Source: Alphaproteobacteria bacterium
GTDB lineage: Bacteria > Pseudomonadota > Alphaproteobacteria > SHVP01
DNA length: 22,365 bases
NCBI GenBank assembly: GCA_009694165.1
Contig: SHVP01000037.1
Span: forward strand, 1-22,365
Reading direction: 5' to 3'
Under the pieces are notes generated by a model. The model was not told the origin of the DNA and ran no database searches. It saw only the letters and a program-made list of their open reading frames with translations. The translations under genes and the position numbers were made by a program. This document shows, in pieces, positions 8,171 to 16,502 of the stretch (position 1 is the stretch's first letter; every line of letters begins with the position of its first letter).

Positions 8171-10327
8171 TCATCCGAAGGGCTTCGGGTCCATGAAACG
8201 CCGAAGGACGTTCATGGTCAGCTTGGCGCAGACATTGGCATAGCGGTCGGGCGGCAGCGCGCCGACATAGGTCATGGATCCGACGCCGAACACGGCGCCT
8301 CCGGCCGGCGTCTCGAAGAAGACCATATCGGCACAGGACCAGTCCTCCTGCGGTCGCGGATGGCGGTGGACAAGCATGTCCTCGTTGACCCAGCGATAGT
8401 CGTCGTGGATGACGACGCCTTTGGCCACCACAAGGGCGTTGGGTGGCGTGCCGTAGCGAGGGTCGGCGCTGTCGAGCTCGAACCCGGCAGCGCCGCCGCC
8501 CATGAAGCCTCTTTCGCCGAACGCGGTGCCGGGTGTCGCCGCGCTCTCGATGCCGGCCGTCATGAACCGAACCCGGGCATCGCGAATGCCCTCGGTGAAG
8601 TTGTAGGGAAAGCCCAGATGGCGACCTTGTGTCGAGAATCCATTGCCCACTAGGCGGTGCGCCGGCTTGCCGATCCGCCGCCACAGCCCGCCATAGGCGC
8701 CGCCGAACTGGTGGTAGCTCTCGCCCGGCTCCGTCGCCCAGACGCGGATACCGCCCTCCGCACGGCGCACCTCGAGCGCATGGGGCGCATCGATGCTCGG
8801 TTCCGCCCGCCAGTAGAAACCGTTCCCGCCGAGGTACATCAGACGTCCGCCGCTTCCGAGAAACTGCTCCAACGCCTCCATCATGCGAAGAGAATGGTAC
8901 TCAGGATGCTGCGCGCAGATCAGCACGCGATACGGCTCTAGCGCCGCCAAACCTTCTTCGTGCAAGTCGTGATCGGTGACCACGTCATGGGCGATGCCGG
9001 AGCGATCGAGCCAGTCGATCACGTAGCTGTCGCAATTGATGCGCCCGGTGCCCGACCCCTTCTCGGACGGATCCATCAAGCTCATCTGACGCGGCCGCGT
9101 GTCGAGCTGCGGGCGCCGCATCGACGTAATCGCCACCCCCGATCCATCGGCATGGTAGTTGTAGGTCGAGAGTCCGAATTGCGGGTTTAGATCGGGCGTT
9201 TCGAGAAGCGCCCCCCACGCCTGCGCCCGCTCGCGGATCTCGGCGCCGCGGCCCGGGCGTGCATAGCTCGAATACACCTGATAGCTGAAGGTCGGCACCA
9301 GGAACGCGACGTCGGCCTTGCGGGCCTCGCGTCCCGGCCGTACGAAGAACGGAATGTAATCCTCGCCGGCTTCGTTCGTCAGATGCGCGGCATAGAAGCC
9401 GCTGGGCCAGTCATTTGGCACATCCAGCGCGAAGCTCTCGGGCCAGCCGCAATCGCCCATGTCGTCGTTGTGGAAATGGATCGCGCCGTATTGCACCGGC
9501 GCGCTCTTCCAGTCATGGACCCCGCCGGTCCAAAGAGCGCCGGTCATCGCGCGCGCCGGCAGGTTGACCAACTGGCCATGGGCGGCCTGCGGCCCGAGAT
9601 CGACGATGCCCTGGGTGGCGATGCCTTTACTGAAGTCCCATTCCGCCACCCTTGCGCCGTCCAGCGTCGCGATGCTCGGTCGCTCGATCTTTCCGTTGTA
9701 GTGCGCGCCCGCGCCATTGCCTTCCGGCTCAGCCGCAATAAGCACACGTCCGATCCCGGCGATGACGGTCAGGTCCGCCTGCGCCGAGCGATGACCGCCG
9801 TCGGCAATTGTGCCGACCGGATGGAGCGGCTTCTGCGTGACCGACAGCTGACCGCTGGCGACGTCGATCATCGCATCGATCGCATACCAGCGCCGCGCCA
9901 GCATCGGCGCGGAGACATCGACACGATGACCGCCGACACTCAGCGCGGCCCCGCCATGGGCCGCAATCTCCAGGCGGACGGCCACGCCCGCTACGTCGAT
10001 CGCGATCAGAACCTGGCGGCCCTTGCCCGGCAGCGTCGGCCAGGCAGTTGCGGCGAGACGCAGCCCGCCCTGGGGCGTCAACGCCAGCGCTTCGACGCGC
10101 CCGTAGCTGCCTGAATTGGCTACCTGGAATTTGCCTTCGCGCCGGCCGTCGAGCCTCGTCGGCATCGAAACCTCGCGATAGCCGGGGCCATCGGGGTTTG
10201 GATCGGCACAGAGGTGGCGCACGAACCGCAACGAATAGGATCTGTCCTCGGCGCTCGATACCATAAAGCCGATGCGCTCGCCTGGCCGGGCGCTCCAACG
10301 ATCGACATAGCCGGTCAACTGATGCAT
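8171..10327 (-). CDS. N,N-dimethylformamidase large-subunit-like protein
   Basis: A 718-residue protein resembling the large (beta) subunit of N,N-dimethylformamidase. In the characterised Paracoccus enzyme this subunit uses a mononuclear iron held by two Tyr and one carboxylate to hydrolyse dimethylformamide. A beta-rich, LamG/concanavalin-like region spans roughly residues 100-265 (WDFSKG at 230-235). A Rossmann-like amidotransferase-fold region begins near 340 (ADVAFLVPTFSYQVYSSYARP), with STYNYHADG at 387-395 and HPEYHS at 474-479. I did not assign the iron ligands. No signal peptide is seen. It is the first gene of an operon with dppBCDF, so it probably acts on the imported compound. No gene for the small alpha subunit is adjacent. 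The real substrate is unknown. Confidence 0.85.
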   Translation of the reverse strand: MHQLTGYVDRWSARPGERIGFMVSSAEDRSYSLRFVRHLCADPNPDGPGYREVSMPTRLDGRREGKFQVANSGSYGRVEALALTPQGGLRLAATAWPTLPGKGRQVLIAIDVAGVAVRLEIAAHGGAALSVGGHRVDVSAPMLARRWYAIDAMIDVASGQLSVTQKPLHPVGTIADGGHRSAQADLTVIAGIGRVLIAAEPEGNGAGAHYNGKIERPSIATLDGARVAEWDFSKGIATQGIVDLGPQAAHGQLVNLPARAMTGALWTGGVHDWKSAPVQYGAIHFHNDDMGDCGWPESFALDVPNDWPSGFYAAHLTNEAGEDYIPFFVRPGREARKADVAFLVPTFSYQVYSSYARPGRGAEIRERAQAWGALLETPDLNPQFGLSTYNYHADGSGVAITSMRRPQLDTRPRQMSLMDPSEKGSGTGRINCDSYVIDWLDRSGIAHDVVTDHDLHEEGLAALEPYRVLICAQHPEYHSLRMMEALEQFLGSGGRLMYLGGNGFYWRAEPSIDAPHALEVRRAEGGIRVWATEPGESYHQFGGAYGGLWRRIGKPAHRLVGNGFSTQGRHLGFPYNFTEGIRDARVRFMTAGIESAATPGTAFGERGFMGGGAAGFELDSADPRYGTPPNALVVAKGVVIHDDYRWVNEDMLVHRHPRPQEDWSCADMVFFETPAGGAVFGVGSMTYVGALPPDRYANVCAKLTMNVLRRFMDPKPFG

Positions 10328-10396
10328 CGAGATTCCCTAGTGTTTACGGGTCTATCCTTTCGCCGCCGACGATGCCATAGCTGGTCGGGCGAGGGT

Positions 10397-10432
10397 GCGA
10401 TATTCGCTTCGATGGCGACGGTAATCGCTTCG
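10397..10432. promoter_or_regulatory. Candidate operator in the divergent dimethylformamidase-like/dppA spacer
   Basis: The 141-base spacer between the two divergent start codons contains GCGATATTCGC (10397-10407), a short inverted repeat with GCGA/TCGC arms. It also contains two direct copies of TCGCTTCG at 10404-10411 and 10425-10432, spaced 21 bases apart, about two helical turns. This arrangement could bind a regulator controlling both transcription units. No regulator gene is present in the cluster. The repeats are short and could be chance in GC-rich DNA. Confidence 0.25.
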
Positions 10433-10468
10433 GTCTATCAGGCGCAAGACAATCTCCGGGAGGCAGGC

Positions 10469-12061
10469 ATGTGCGTAACTCGGTCGCTTTTGGCGGCAAC
10501 GGGACTATTGCTCGCAGCCGATCTGGCATCGGCGCAGACGCCCGGGCTCACAATCACCTGGGCCGAGGATGACGGCAATCCGCGCACCTTCGATCCGCGC
10601 GTCACCCAGTCCCGCCATGAAAGCCAGTTGATCATCCAGGTCTTCGACACGCTCGTCGCATCGGATGAGAACAGCAACTATTTCCCGGGCCTGGCAAAGT
10701 CATGGGAAGTCGCGCCGGATGGACTGTCGGCGACGCTCAGGTTGCGCGACGACGTGACCTTCCATGACGGCACGAAATTCGATGCGGAAGCCGTCAAGTT
10801 CAACTTCGAGTCGATCCGCGATCCCAAGCTCGGCAGCCGTGCGGCGATCGACGTCCTCGGACCGTATGCCGGCTCCGACGTGATCGGTCCGTACGAGATC
10901 AGGGTCCGCTACACACGCCCCTACGCGCCGGCAATCGCCTCGTTCAGCCAGAACGAGCTGTCGCCGGTCTCGCCGACGGCGGTGAAGACGCTGGGCGATG
11001 CCGGCTTCGCCGCTGCGCCGGTCGGCGCCGGGCCGTTCAAGTTCGTCAACTGGGAGCGCGGCAAGCAGGTCGTGCTCGACCGTTACGAGCCCTACAATTG
11101 GGCGCCGGGCTTCACCAAGCACAAGGGACCGAGCAAGGTCGCGCGCGTCATCCACCGCTCCATTCCGGATGCCTCGACGCGGGTCACAGCCCTCGAGCGC
11201 GGCGAGGTCGACATCACGGACTTCACGCCGATCCTCGACATCCGCCGCCTCGGCCAGGATCGCCGGTACAAGACGCTGCTGGCGCCCGCGTCCGGCCTAC
11301 CCTTCGGCGTCATGCTCAATTCCCAACGGGGCGTGTTTCAGGATATCCGCGTGCGGCAGGCCTTCATGCACGGCTTCGACCGCAAGGCGCTGACCGACGA
11401 CATGTATTTCGGGCTGATCGAGCCGGCCTTCGGGCCGCTGTCGAAGACGACCTTCGGCTATTGGCCGGAGTCCGAGAAATACTATCCCTATGATCCCAAG
11501 AAGGCGGCCCAGCTGCTCGAGGACGCCGGCTGGAAGATGGGCCCCGGCGGGATCCGCGTCAAAGACGGACAACCCTTGACGACCACCTGGCAGGTGCTGG
11601 CGGTCGTGCTGCCGGAAGTCGGCGTCGCCGCGCAGGCCGACCTGAAGAAGATCGGGTTCGACGTCAAGGTCGAGACGATCACGGCGCCCCGCTGGGACGA
11701 GCTCGTCTTCGCCAACGCGCACGAGATCAACCCGCTCCGCTGGATCAGTGCCGACCCGAGCCTGCTCGAGATCCAGTTCCACAGCCGCAACATTCCCGAG
11801 CCCGGCCGCTTCCGCTTCAACCTCGGCCGAATCTCCGATCCCGCGCTCGATAAGCTTTTGGAGCAAGGCGCCGGTGAGATCGATCCGGCCAAGCGCACTG
11901 CCGTTTATGCCGATGCGCAAAAGCGCATCATGGACGCGGCGGTGTGGTTCCCGATCCACAACCAGGTCAACCCGATCGCCTATCGCGCCAACCGCACGGG
12001 CTATCGCTTCGCGCGTGCGCAGTGGACGGTGCGCTTCTATGAAGTCGAGGAGGTTCGGTAG
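10469..12061 (+). CDS. dppA: Periplasmic substrate-binding protein of a dipeptide-type ABC transporter
   Basis: A 530-residue SBP family 5 protein that captures peptides or other small amide-type ligands in the periplasm and delivers them to the divergent DppBCDF. ATG 10469 follows GGGAGG (10458-10463) by five bases. A signal peptide is clear: a basic start, a hydrophobic LLAATGLLLAA, and likely cleavage after ASA at residue 22. Family features follow: TFDPRVTQSRHESQLIIQVF, GLAKSWEVAPDGLSATLRLR with VTFHDGTKFDAEAVKFNFE, and the C-terminal WFPIHNQ. There is no lipobox, so it should be a soluble periplasmic protein. The frame is intact although its permease partner DppB is broken. The ligand cannot be predicted. 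Confidence 0.93.
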   Translation: MCVTRSLLAATGLLLAADLASAQTPGLTITWAEDDGNPRTFDPRVTQSRHESQLIIQVFDTLVASDENSNYFPGLAKSWEVAPDGLSATLRLRDDVTFHDGTKFDAEAVKFNFESIRDPKLGSRAAIDVLGPYAGSDVIGPYEIRVRYTRPYAPAIASFSQNELSPVSPTAVKTLGDAGFAAAPVGAGPFKFVNWERGKQVVLDRYEPYNWAPGFTKHKGPSKVARVIHRSIPDASTRVTALERGEVDITDFTPILDIRRLGQDRRYKTLLAPASGLPFGVMLNSQRGVFQDIRVRQAFMHGFDRKALTDDMYFGLIEPAFGPLSKTTFGYWPESEKYYPYDPKKAAQLLEDAGWKMGPGGIRVKDGQPLTTTWQVLAVVLPEVGVAAQADLKKIGFDVKVETITAPRWDELVFANAHEINPLRWISADPSLLEIQFHSRNIPEPGRFRFNLGRISDPALDKLLEQGAGEIDPAKRTAVYADAQKRIMDAAVWFPIHNQVNPIAYRANRTGYRFARAQWTVRFYEVEEVR

Positions 12062-12169
12062 CTTCGACCCTTAGCGGCGGAGCTTGCTCGTCGGCGATCC
12101 ACGTCGAGCGCTCCGCCTGCAGGGGCCGGAGCGCCTCGACGGCCCTCTCAGATCCAAATAGCTGAAGGC

Positions 12170-12245
12170 TGGCGTCCCCAACGAGATTCGAACTCGTGTT
12201 ACCAACGTGAAAGGCTGGTGTCCTAGGCCTCTAGACGATGGGGAC
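12170..12245 (-). tRNA. tRNA-Glu (anticodon TTC)
   Basis: The minus strand reads as a 76-base tRNA with the acceptor stem GTCCCC/GGGGAC, discriminator G and an encoded CCA (12170-12172). The D-arm is TCGTCTAGAGGCCTAGGA, the anticodon loop is CTTTCAC with TTC at its centre, and the T-loop is TTCGAAT. It closely resembles known bacterial tRNA-Glu. It lies 44 bases downstream of recJ on the same strand. Its 3' end points toward the accessory region with the ABC transporter and pseudogenes, so it sits at the apparent border between accessory and conserved DNA. Confidence 0.97.
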
Positions 12246-12289
12246 GGCGCGGGTGGGATTACCCTTGCCGCCGGGCAAATGCAACCCTC

Positions 12290-14056
12290 TCACCCCGCCG
12301 GCGCCGCGTCATCGACATGGAGCTGGGTCTGGCGCCGGCCGTTCCAGGTATCGAGCCGAAGCTTGCCGGCGACATGGAGGGCCGAGCCGCGGGCTTGCAG
12401 CAGCGCCGTCCCCAGGCCGTTTTCGAGCGAGCGGAAGGCGATGCCGCGGAGCCTGGAGCCGTCCGATCCCGCCAACACGCAGGAGACATGCTTCTCGCCG
12501 ACCACGTCGACCTTCACCACCTTGACGCCGGCGAGAGCGAAGCGTGGCTCGGCGTTGCCGGCGCCGAACGGGCCGACCGCCTGGATGAGATCGACCAGCT
12601 CGGGCGTCGCCGCCCCCGGCGCCAGCGCCCCGTCGAGCCCCAGGCTCGGCCGCGGATCGAGCGCGCCGAGCTGCGGCGCCAGATGCTCGTTGAGGAAGCG
12701 GCGGAGATCGGCGAGCCGCCCCGCCTCGACCGTGAACCCCGCCGCCATCGCGTGTCCGCCGCCATTGATCAGGAGGCCGGCCTGACGCGCGGCGATCACC
12801 GCGGGTCCGAGCGCCACGCCGGGGATCGAGCGGCCCGAGCCCTTGCCGGTCCCCTGGTCCAGCGACACCACGCAACACGGGCGGTTGAAGTGGTCCTTGA
12901 TCCGGCTCGCGACGATGCCGATGACGCCGGCATGCCAGCCTTCCGCGCCGATCACCAGCACCGGATCCCCGGCGGACTCGGCGGCCTTCGCCATCGCCCG
13001 CTCCAGCACGATGGCCTCGATCGCCTGGCGCTCGGCGTTGAACCGGTCGAGCTCGGCGGCGATGGCCTTGGCCTTGCCGGGATCGTCGCAGGCGAGGAGA
13101 CGCGCGCCGAGATCGGCGCGGCCGACGCGGCCACCGGCGTTGACCCGGGGTCCGAGGAGGAAGCCCAGGTGATAGGCCTCGGGCGCGGTCGCGAGCCGCG
13201 CCACATCGGCGAGCGCCGCCAGGCCCGTATTACCGCGGCGGCGAAGGACCTTGAGCCCCTGCGCGACGAGGGCGCGGTTGAGGCCGACCAGGGGCACGAC
13301 GTCGCAGACCGTGCCGAGCGCCACCAGGTCGAGCCAGGCCAGCGGATCGGGCTCCGGTCGCGACGCGAACCAGCCGGCCTTGCGGAGGGCCCGGTTGAGT
13401 CCGACGACCAGAAGAAAGGCGACGCCGACCGCCGCCAGGGTCCGGTGCGGGCTCGACTCGTCCAGCCGGTTCGGGTTGACCAGCGCGAGCACCTCCGGCA
13501 GCTCAGGCTCGGCGGTGTGGTGATCGATGACCACCACGTCGAGCCCCGCCTTCTTCGCCGCCGCCAGCGCGGCAAAGGCGGTGGTGCCGCAGTCGACGGT
13601 GACGGCGACCGATGCCCCCTCGCCCTTCAGCTTCAACAGCGCCGGCGCGTTCGGGCCGTAGCCCTCGGTCAAACGGTCGGGAATGTAGACGCGCACCCGC
13701 CCGCCGACGGCGTGGAAGAAGCGATGCAACAGGGCCGAGGAGGTGGCGCCGTCGACGTCGTAGTCGCCGAAGACGGCGATCAGCTCGCCGCCCCGGACGG
13801 CGCGTGCCAGGCGCTCGACCGCGCGCTCCATGTCCAGGAGGTGGCAGGGATCGGGCAGCCAGTCGCGCAGGGTCGGCTTGAGGAAGCGGTCGGCCTCCTC
13901 CGCGCCGATGTCGCGGGCGGCGAGCAGCCGGGCGATCAGCTCGGGCACGCCGAGGCGCTGGGCGAGCTGCAGCGTCAGGCGGTCGTCGCCGAGGGCGCGT
14001 GCGCGCCAGCGCCGCCCGGTGACCGAGCGTTCGACCCCGAGGAAGGGGCCGGTCAA
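12290..14056 (-). CDS. recJ: Single-stranded-DNA-specific exonuclease RecJ
   Basis: A 588-residue 5'-3' single-strand DNA exonuclease used in recombination and mismatch/base-excision repair. DHH-superfamily motifs are visible: GDYDVDG (97-103) with the following TSSALL, TVDCGTTA (about 153-160), and the name-giving DHH at 178-180. The DHHA1 region carries GGGHAMAAGFT near the C-terminal third, and an OB-like tail ends in VDDAAPAG. The start codon appears to be TTG at 14056, four bases after the glpX stop, giving the conserved beginning FLGVERSVTGRRW. An AGGGA overlapping the glpX end can serve as ribosome-binding site. The gene follows glpX in a tight operon and looks intact. Confidence 0.95.
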   Translation of the reverse strand: MTGPFLGVERSVTGRRWRARALGDDRLTLQLAQRLGVPELIARLLAARDIGAEEADRFLKPTLRDWLPDPCHLLDMERAVERLARAVRGGELIAVFGDYDVDGATSSALLHRFFHAVGGRVRVYIPDRLTEGYGPNAPALLKLKGEGASVAVTVDCGTTAFAALAAAKKAGLDVVVIDHHTAEPELPEVLALVNPNRLDESSPHRTLAAVGVAFLLVVGLNRALRKAGWFASRPEPDPLAWLDLVALGTVCDVVPLVGLNRALVAQGLKVLRRRGNTGLAALADVARLATAPEAYHLGFLLGPRVNAGGRVGRADLGARLLACDDPGKAKAIAAELDRFNAERQAIEAIVLERAMAKAAESAGDPVLVIGAEGWHAGVIGIVASRIKDHFNRPCCVVSLDQGTGKGSGRSIPGVALGPAVIAARQAGLLINGGGHAMAAGFTVEAGRLADLRRFLNEHLAPQLGALDPRPSLGLDGALAPGAATPELVDLIQAVGPFGAGNAEPRFALAGVKVVKVDVVGEKHVSCVLAGSDGSRLRGIAFRSLENGLGTALLQARGSALHVAGKLRLDTWNGRRQTQLHVDDAAPAG

Positions 14057-14060
14057 CCCA

Positions 14061-15056
14061 TCATCCCTTCGGGTCGGCGCTGGGCTTGCGGATGAGATCG
14101 TGCTCGGCCTCGATGGTGCGGACCGTGCCGGTCTTCGAGCGCATGACCATCGAGCTGGTGAGGATCGAGTTGCCGACCCGGCGGACGCCGCGGACCATCG
14201 AGCCGTCGGTGACGCCGGTCGCGGCGAACATGACGTCGCCCTTGGCGAGGTCGAGCAGGCCGTATTTGCGGTTGAGGTCCGTGATCCCCATCTTGGCGGC
14301 GCGGCCCTTCTCGTCGTCGTTGCGGAAGAGGAGCCGGCCCTGCATCTGCCCGCCGATGCAGCGGAGCGCCGCCGCCGCCAGCACGCCTTCGGGCGCCCCG
14401 CCCGAGCCCATGTAGATGTCGACGCCGGAGGATGGCTTCGCCGTCGCGATCACGCCTGAGACGTCGCCGTCGGAGATCAGCATGATGCGGGCGCCGGCCT
14501 CGCGGGTCTTGGCGATCAGCTCGGCGTGGCGCGGCCGGTCGAGGATGCAGGCGACGATATCGGCGACGTCGACCTTCTTGGCCCTGGCCAGCGCCTTCAG
14601 GTTCTTCGCCGGGCCCTCGTCGAGGTCGACGACGCCGTCGGGGAGCCCGCCGCCGACGGCGATCTTGTCCATGTATACGTCGGGGGCGTTGAGGAAGCCG
14701 CGGTGCTCGGCCATGGCGATGACCGCGAGCGCGTTCGGCGCGCCCTTGGCGGTGATGGTCGTCCCTTCCAGCGGGTCGAGCGCGATGTCGATCTTCGGAC
14801 CGCCACGACCGACCTTCTCGCCGATGTAGAGCATCGGCGCCTCGTCGCGCTCGCCTTCGCCGATGACGACGGTGCCATCGATGGCAAGGCCGTTGAGCGC
14901 ACGGCGCATGGCATCGACCGCCGCCTGGTCTGCGGACTTCTCGTTGCCCCGGCCCATCCAGGCCGAGGCGGCGAGCGCGGCGGCCTCGGTGACGCGCACG
15001 GCTTCGAGCGCGAGGTTGCGGTCCATCGAGGATTCGCTCGCAGCGGTCTTGGGCAT
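14061..15056 (-). CDS. glpX: Class II fructose-1,6-bisphosphatase
   Basis: A 331-residue metal-dependent phosphatase that converts fructose-1,6-bisphosphate to fructose-6-phosphate in gluconeogenesis (some homologues also act on sedoheptulose bisphosphate). Family motifs are GEGERDEAPMLYIGEKVG (from about residue 66), the metal-binding DPLEGTT (94-100) and SDGDVSGVIAT. An ATG at 15086 is also in frame, but it overlaps the hom stop region. I chose ATG 15056 because GGAGG lies six bases upstream and the protein then begins MPKTAASESSMDRNLALE, as in relatives. It lies 26 bases after hom and is followed immediately by recJ, an arrangement common in alphaproteobacteria. Confidence 0.95.
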   Translation of the reverse strand: MPKTAASESSMDRNLALEAVRVTEAAALAASAWMGRGNEKSADQAAVDAMRRALNGLAIDGTVVIGEGERDEAPMLYIGEKVGRGGPKIDIALDPLEGTTITAKGAPNALAVIAMAEHRGFLNAPDVYMDKIAVGGGLPDGVVDLDEGPAKNLKALARAKKVDVADIVACILDRPRHAELIAKTREAGARIMLISDGDVSGVIATAKPSSGVDIYMGSGGAPEGVLAAAALRCIGGQMQGRLLFRNDDEKGRAAKMGITDLNRKYGLLDLAKGDVMFAATGVTDGSMVRGVRRVGNSILTSSMVMRSKTGTVRTIEAEHDLIRKPSADPKG

Positions 15057-15082
15057 GAGGTTCCTCCGGCTTTCGTCTTGTC

Positions 15083-16375
15083 TCAAAGCGACTCGATGCG
15101 GATCATGCGCGGCGGCTCGATGACGCTCTTCAGCGTCTCGATGCGCGTCAGCGCCCGACGCATCGCCGCCTCTTCGGTGTCGTGGGTGGTCAGCACCAGC
15201 GGCACGCCCTCGTCGGGCGAGCGGACGCGCTGGAGCACCGCCTCCAGCGACACCCGCTCGTCGCGCAGCGCCGCAGCGATGTCGGCGACGACGCCCGGCT
15301 GGTCGACCACCATGAAGCGGACATAGTAGGGGCCGACGTGGCGCTCCATCGCCGCGGTCGGCTCGGTGGCGAGATCGGCGGCGGGAATGCCGAAGGTCGG
15401 GGTGGAGCGGCCGCGGGCGATGTCGACGAGGTCGGACACCACCGCCGACGCGGTCGGCCCAGCACCGGCGCCGCGACCCTCGAAAACCGTCTGGCCGACG
15501 AAGTCGCCTTCGGCGACCACCGCGTTGAACACGCCCTCGACATGGGCGATCGGCGTCTCCAGTGGCACCATGCAGGGATGCACGCGCTGCTCGACGCCGT
15601 GATCGGTCTGCCGCGCGATGCCCAGCAGCTTGATGCGGTATCCGAGCTCGGCGGCATACTCGATGTCGAGCGCCGAGACGTGGCGGATGCCCTCGACGTG
15701 CACGCCCGGGAAGTCGACGGCGCGGCCGAAGGCGAGCGAGGTCAGGACGGCGAGCTTGTGGGCGGCGTCGATGCCGTCGATGTCGAAAGCGGGATCGGCC
15801 TCGGCATATCCCAGCTTCTGCGCCTCGGCCAGTACGTCGGCAAAGGTGCGGCGGGTCTTGCGCATCGTCGTCAGGATATAGTTGCAGGTGCCGTTGAGGA
15901 TGCCGTAGACGCGGCTGATCCGGTTACCGACCAGTCCCTCGCGCAATGCCTTGACGATCGGGATGCCGCCGGCGACCGAGGCCTCGAAGGCGAGCGTCAG
16001 CCCCTTCCCCTCCGCCATCCGCGCCAGCGTCGTCCCGTGGGTGGCGATGAGCGCCTTATTGGCGGTGACGACATGACGGCCGTTCGCGAGCGCCGCCTCG
16101 ACCACACGCCGCGCCGTCCCGTCGGCGCCGCCGATCAGCTCCACCACCACCTCGGCATCGGCCTCGGCCGCAAGCGCGACCGGGTCGTCGAACCAGCGCA
16201 TGCTCGAGAGGTCGACGCCCCGATCCTTGGCTCGGGACCTGGCCGAGACGGCGGTCACCCGGATCGCCCGACCGGCGCGGCCGACCAGGAGGTCGCGCTG
16301 CTCGTGGAGCAGCTTGACGGTTCCGGCGCCGACCGTACCGAGGCCGGCAATGGCGATCTTGAGGGGTGTCGACAT
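15083..16375 (-). CDS. hom: Homoserine dehydrogenase
   Basis: A 430-residue NAD(P)H-dependent enzyme reducing aspartate semialdehyde to homoserine, the branch point to threonine and methionine. The N-terminal Rossmann motif is GLGTVGAG (11-18). The catalytic domain shows ASVAGGIPIVKAL and YGILNGTCNYILTTM, followed by the substrate-binding stretch GYAEADPAFDIDG. A C-terminal ACT domain (from about residue 345, YVRFMVVDQPGVVADIAAAL) is the usual site for feedback control by threonine. Length is normal. It is the first gene of hom-glpX-recJ. The aminotransferase gene often found upstream of hom in alphaproteobacteria is not here; an OmpA-type lipoprotein gene lies there instead. No attenuator was recognised in the 127-base leader. 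Confidence 0.95.
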   Translation of the reverse strand: MSTPLKIAIAGLGTVGAGTVKLLHEQRDLLVGRAGRAIRVTAVSARSRAKDRGVDLSSMRWFDDPVALAAEADAEVVVELIGGADGTARRVVEAALANGRHVVTANKALIATHGTTLARMAEGKGLTLAFEASVAGGIPIVKALREGLVGNRISRVYGILNGTCNYILTTMRKTRRTFADVLAEAQKLGYAEADPAFDIDGIDAAHKLAVLTSLAFGRAVDFPGVHVEGIRHVSALDIEYAAELGYRIKLLGIARQTDHGVEQRVHPCMVPLETPIAHVEGVFNAVVAEGDFVGQTVFEGRGAGAGPTASAVVSDLVDIARGRSTPTFGIPAADLATEPTAAMERHVGPYYVRFMVVDQPGVVADIAAALRDERVSLEAVLQRVRSPDEGVPLVLTTHDTEEAAMRRALTRIETLKSVIEPPRMIRIESL

Positions 16376-16449
16376 CGGGATTTTCGGGACAGCGGCGGAC
16401 GCGGCGTCGTCGCGGTTGCAGGGGGTCCCCTAATAGCGGCGCGGAGGCG

Positions 16450-16472
16450 AAAAAGCGAGCCTGAACAAGGCT
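16450..16472 (-). terminator. Possible Rho-independent terminator after the OmpA-type lipoprotein gene
   Basis: On the minus strand, 30 bases past the lipoprotein stop, AGCCT-TGTTC-AGGCT forms a five-base-pair hairpin (16458-16472). It is followed after CGC by TTTTT (16450-16454). The stem is short and the T-run is slightly displaced, so this is a moderate candidate. Confidence 0.4.
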
Positions 16473-16502
16473 GCGCGGCGCCGATGTAGGGATCCTGGTC
16501 GG

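Noticed and set aside
12076..12117. Inverted repeat GGCGGAGC...GCTCCGCC after dppA as terminator
   Set aside because: The arms are 26 bases apart and no T-run follows on the plus strand; too weak to call.
12317..14095. Long open frame on the plus strand across recJ (592 codons)
   Set aside because: Mirror of the recJ coding strand with His/Arg/Gly-rich content and no recognisable motif; recJ is clearly the real gene.
15182..16489. Plus-strand open frame opposite hom (435 codons)
   Set aside because: Antisense shadow with no motifs; hom has complete NAD-binding, catalytic and ACT regions.
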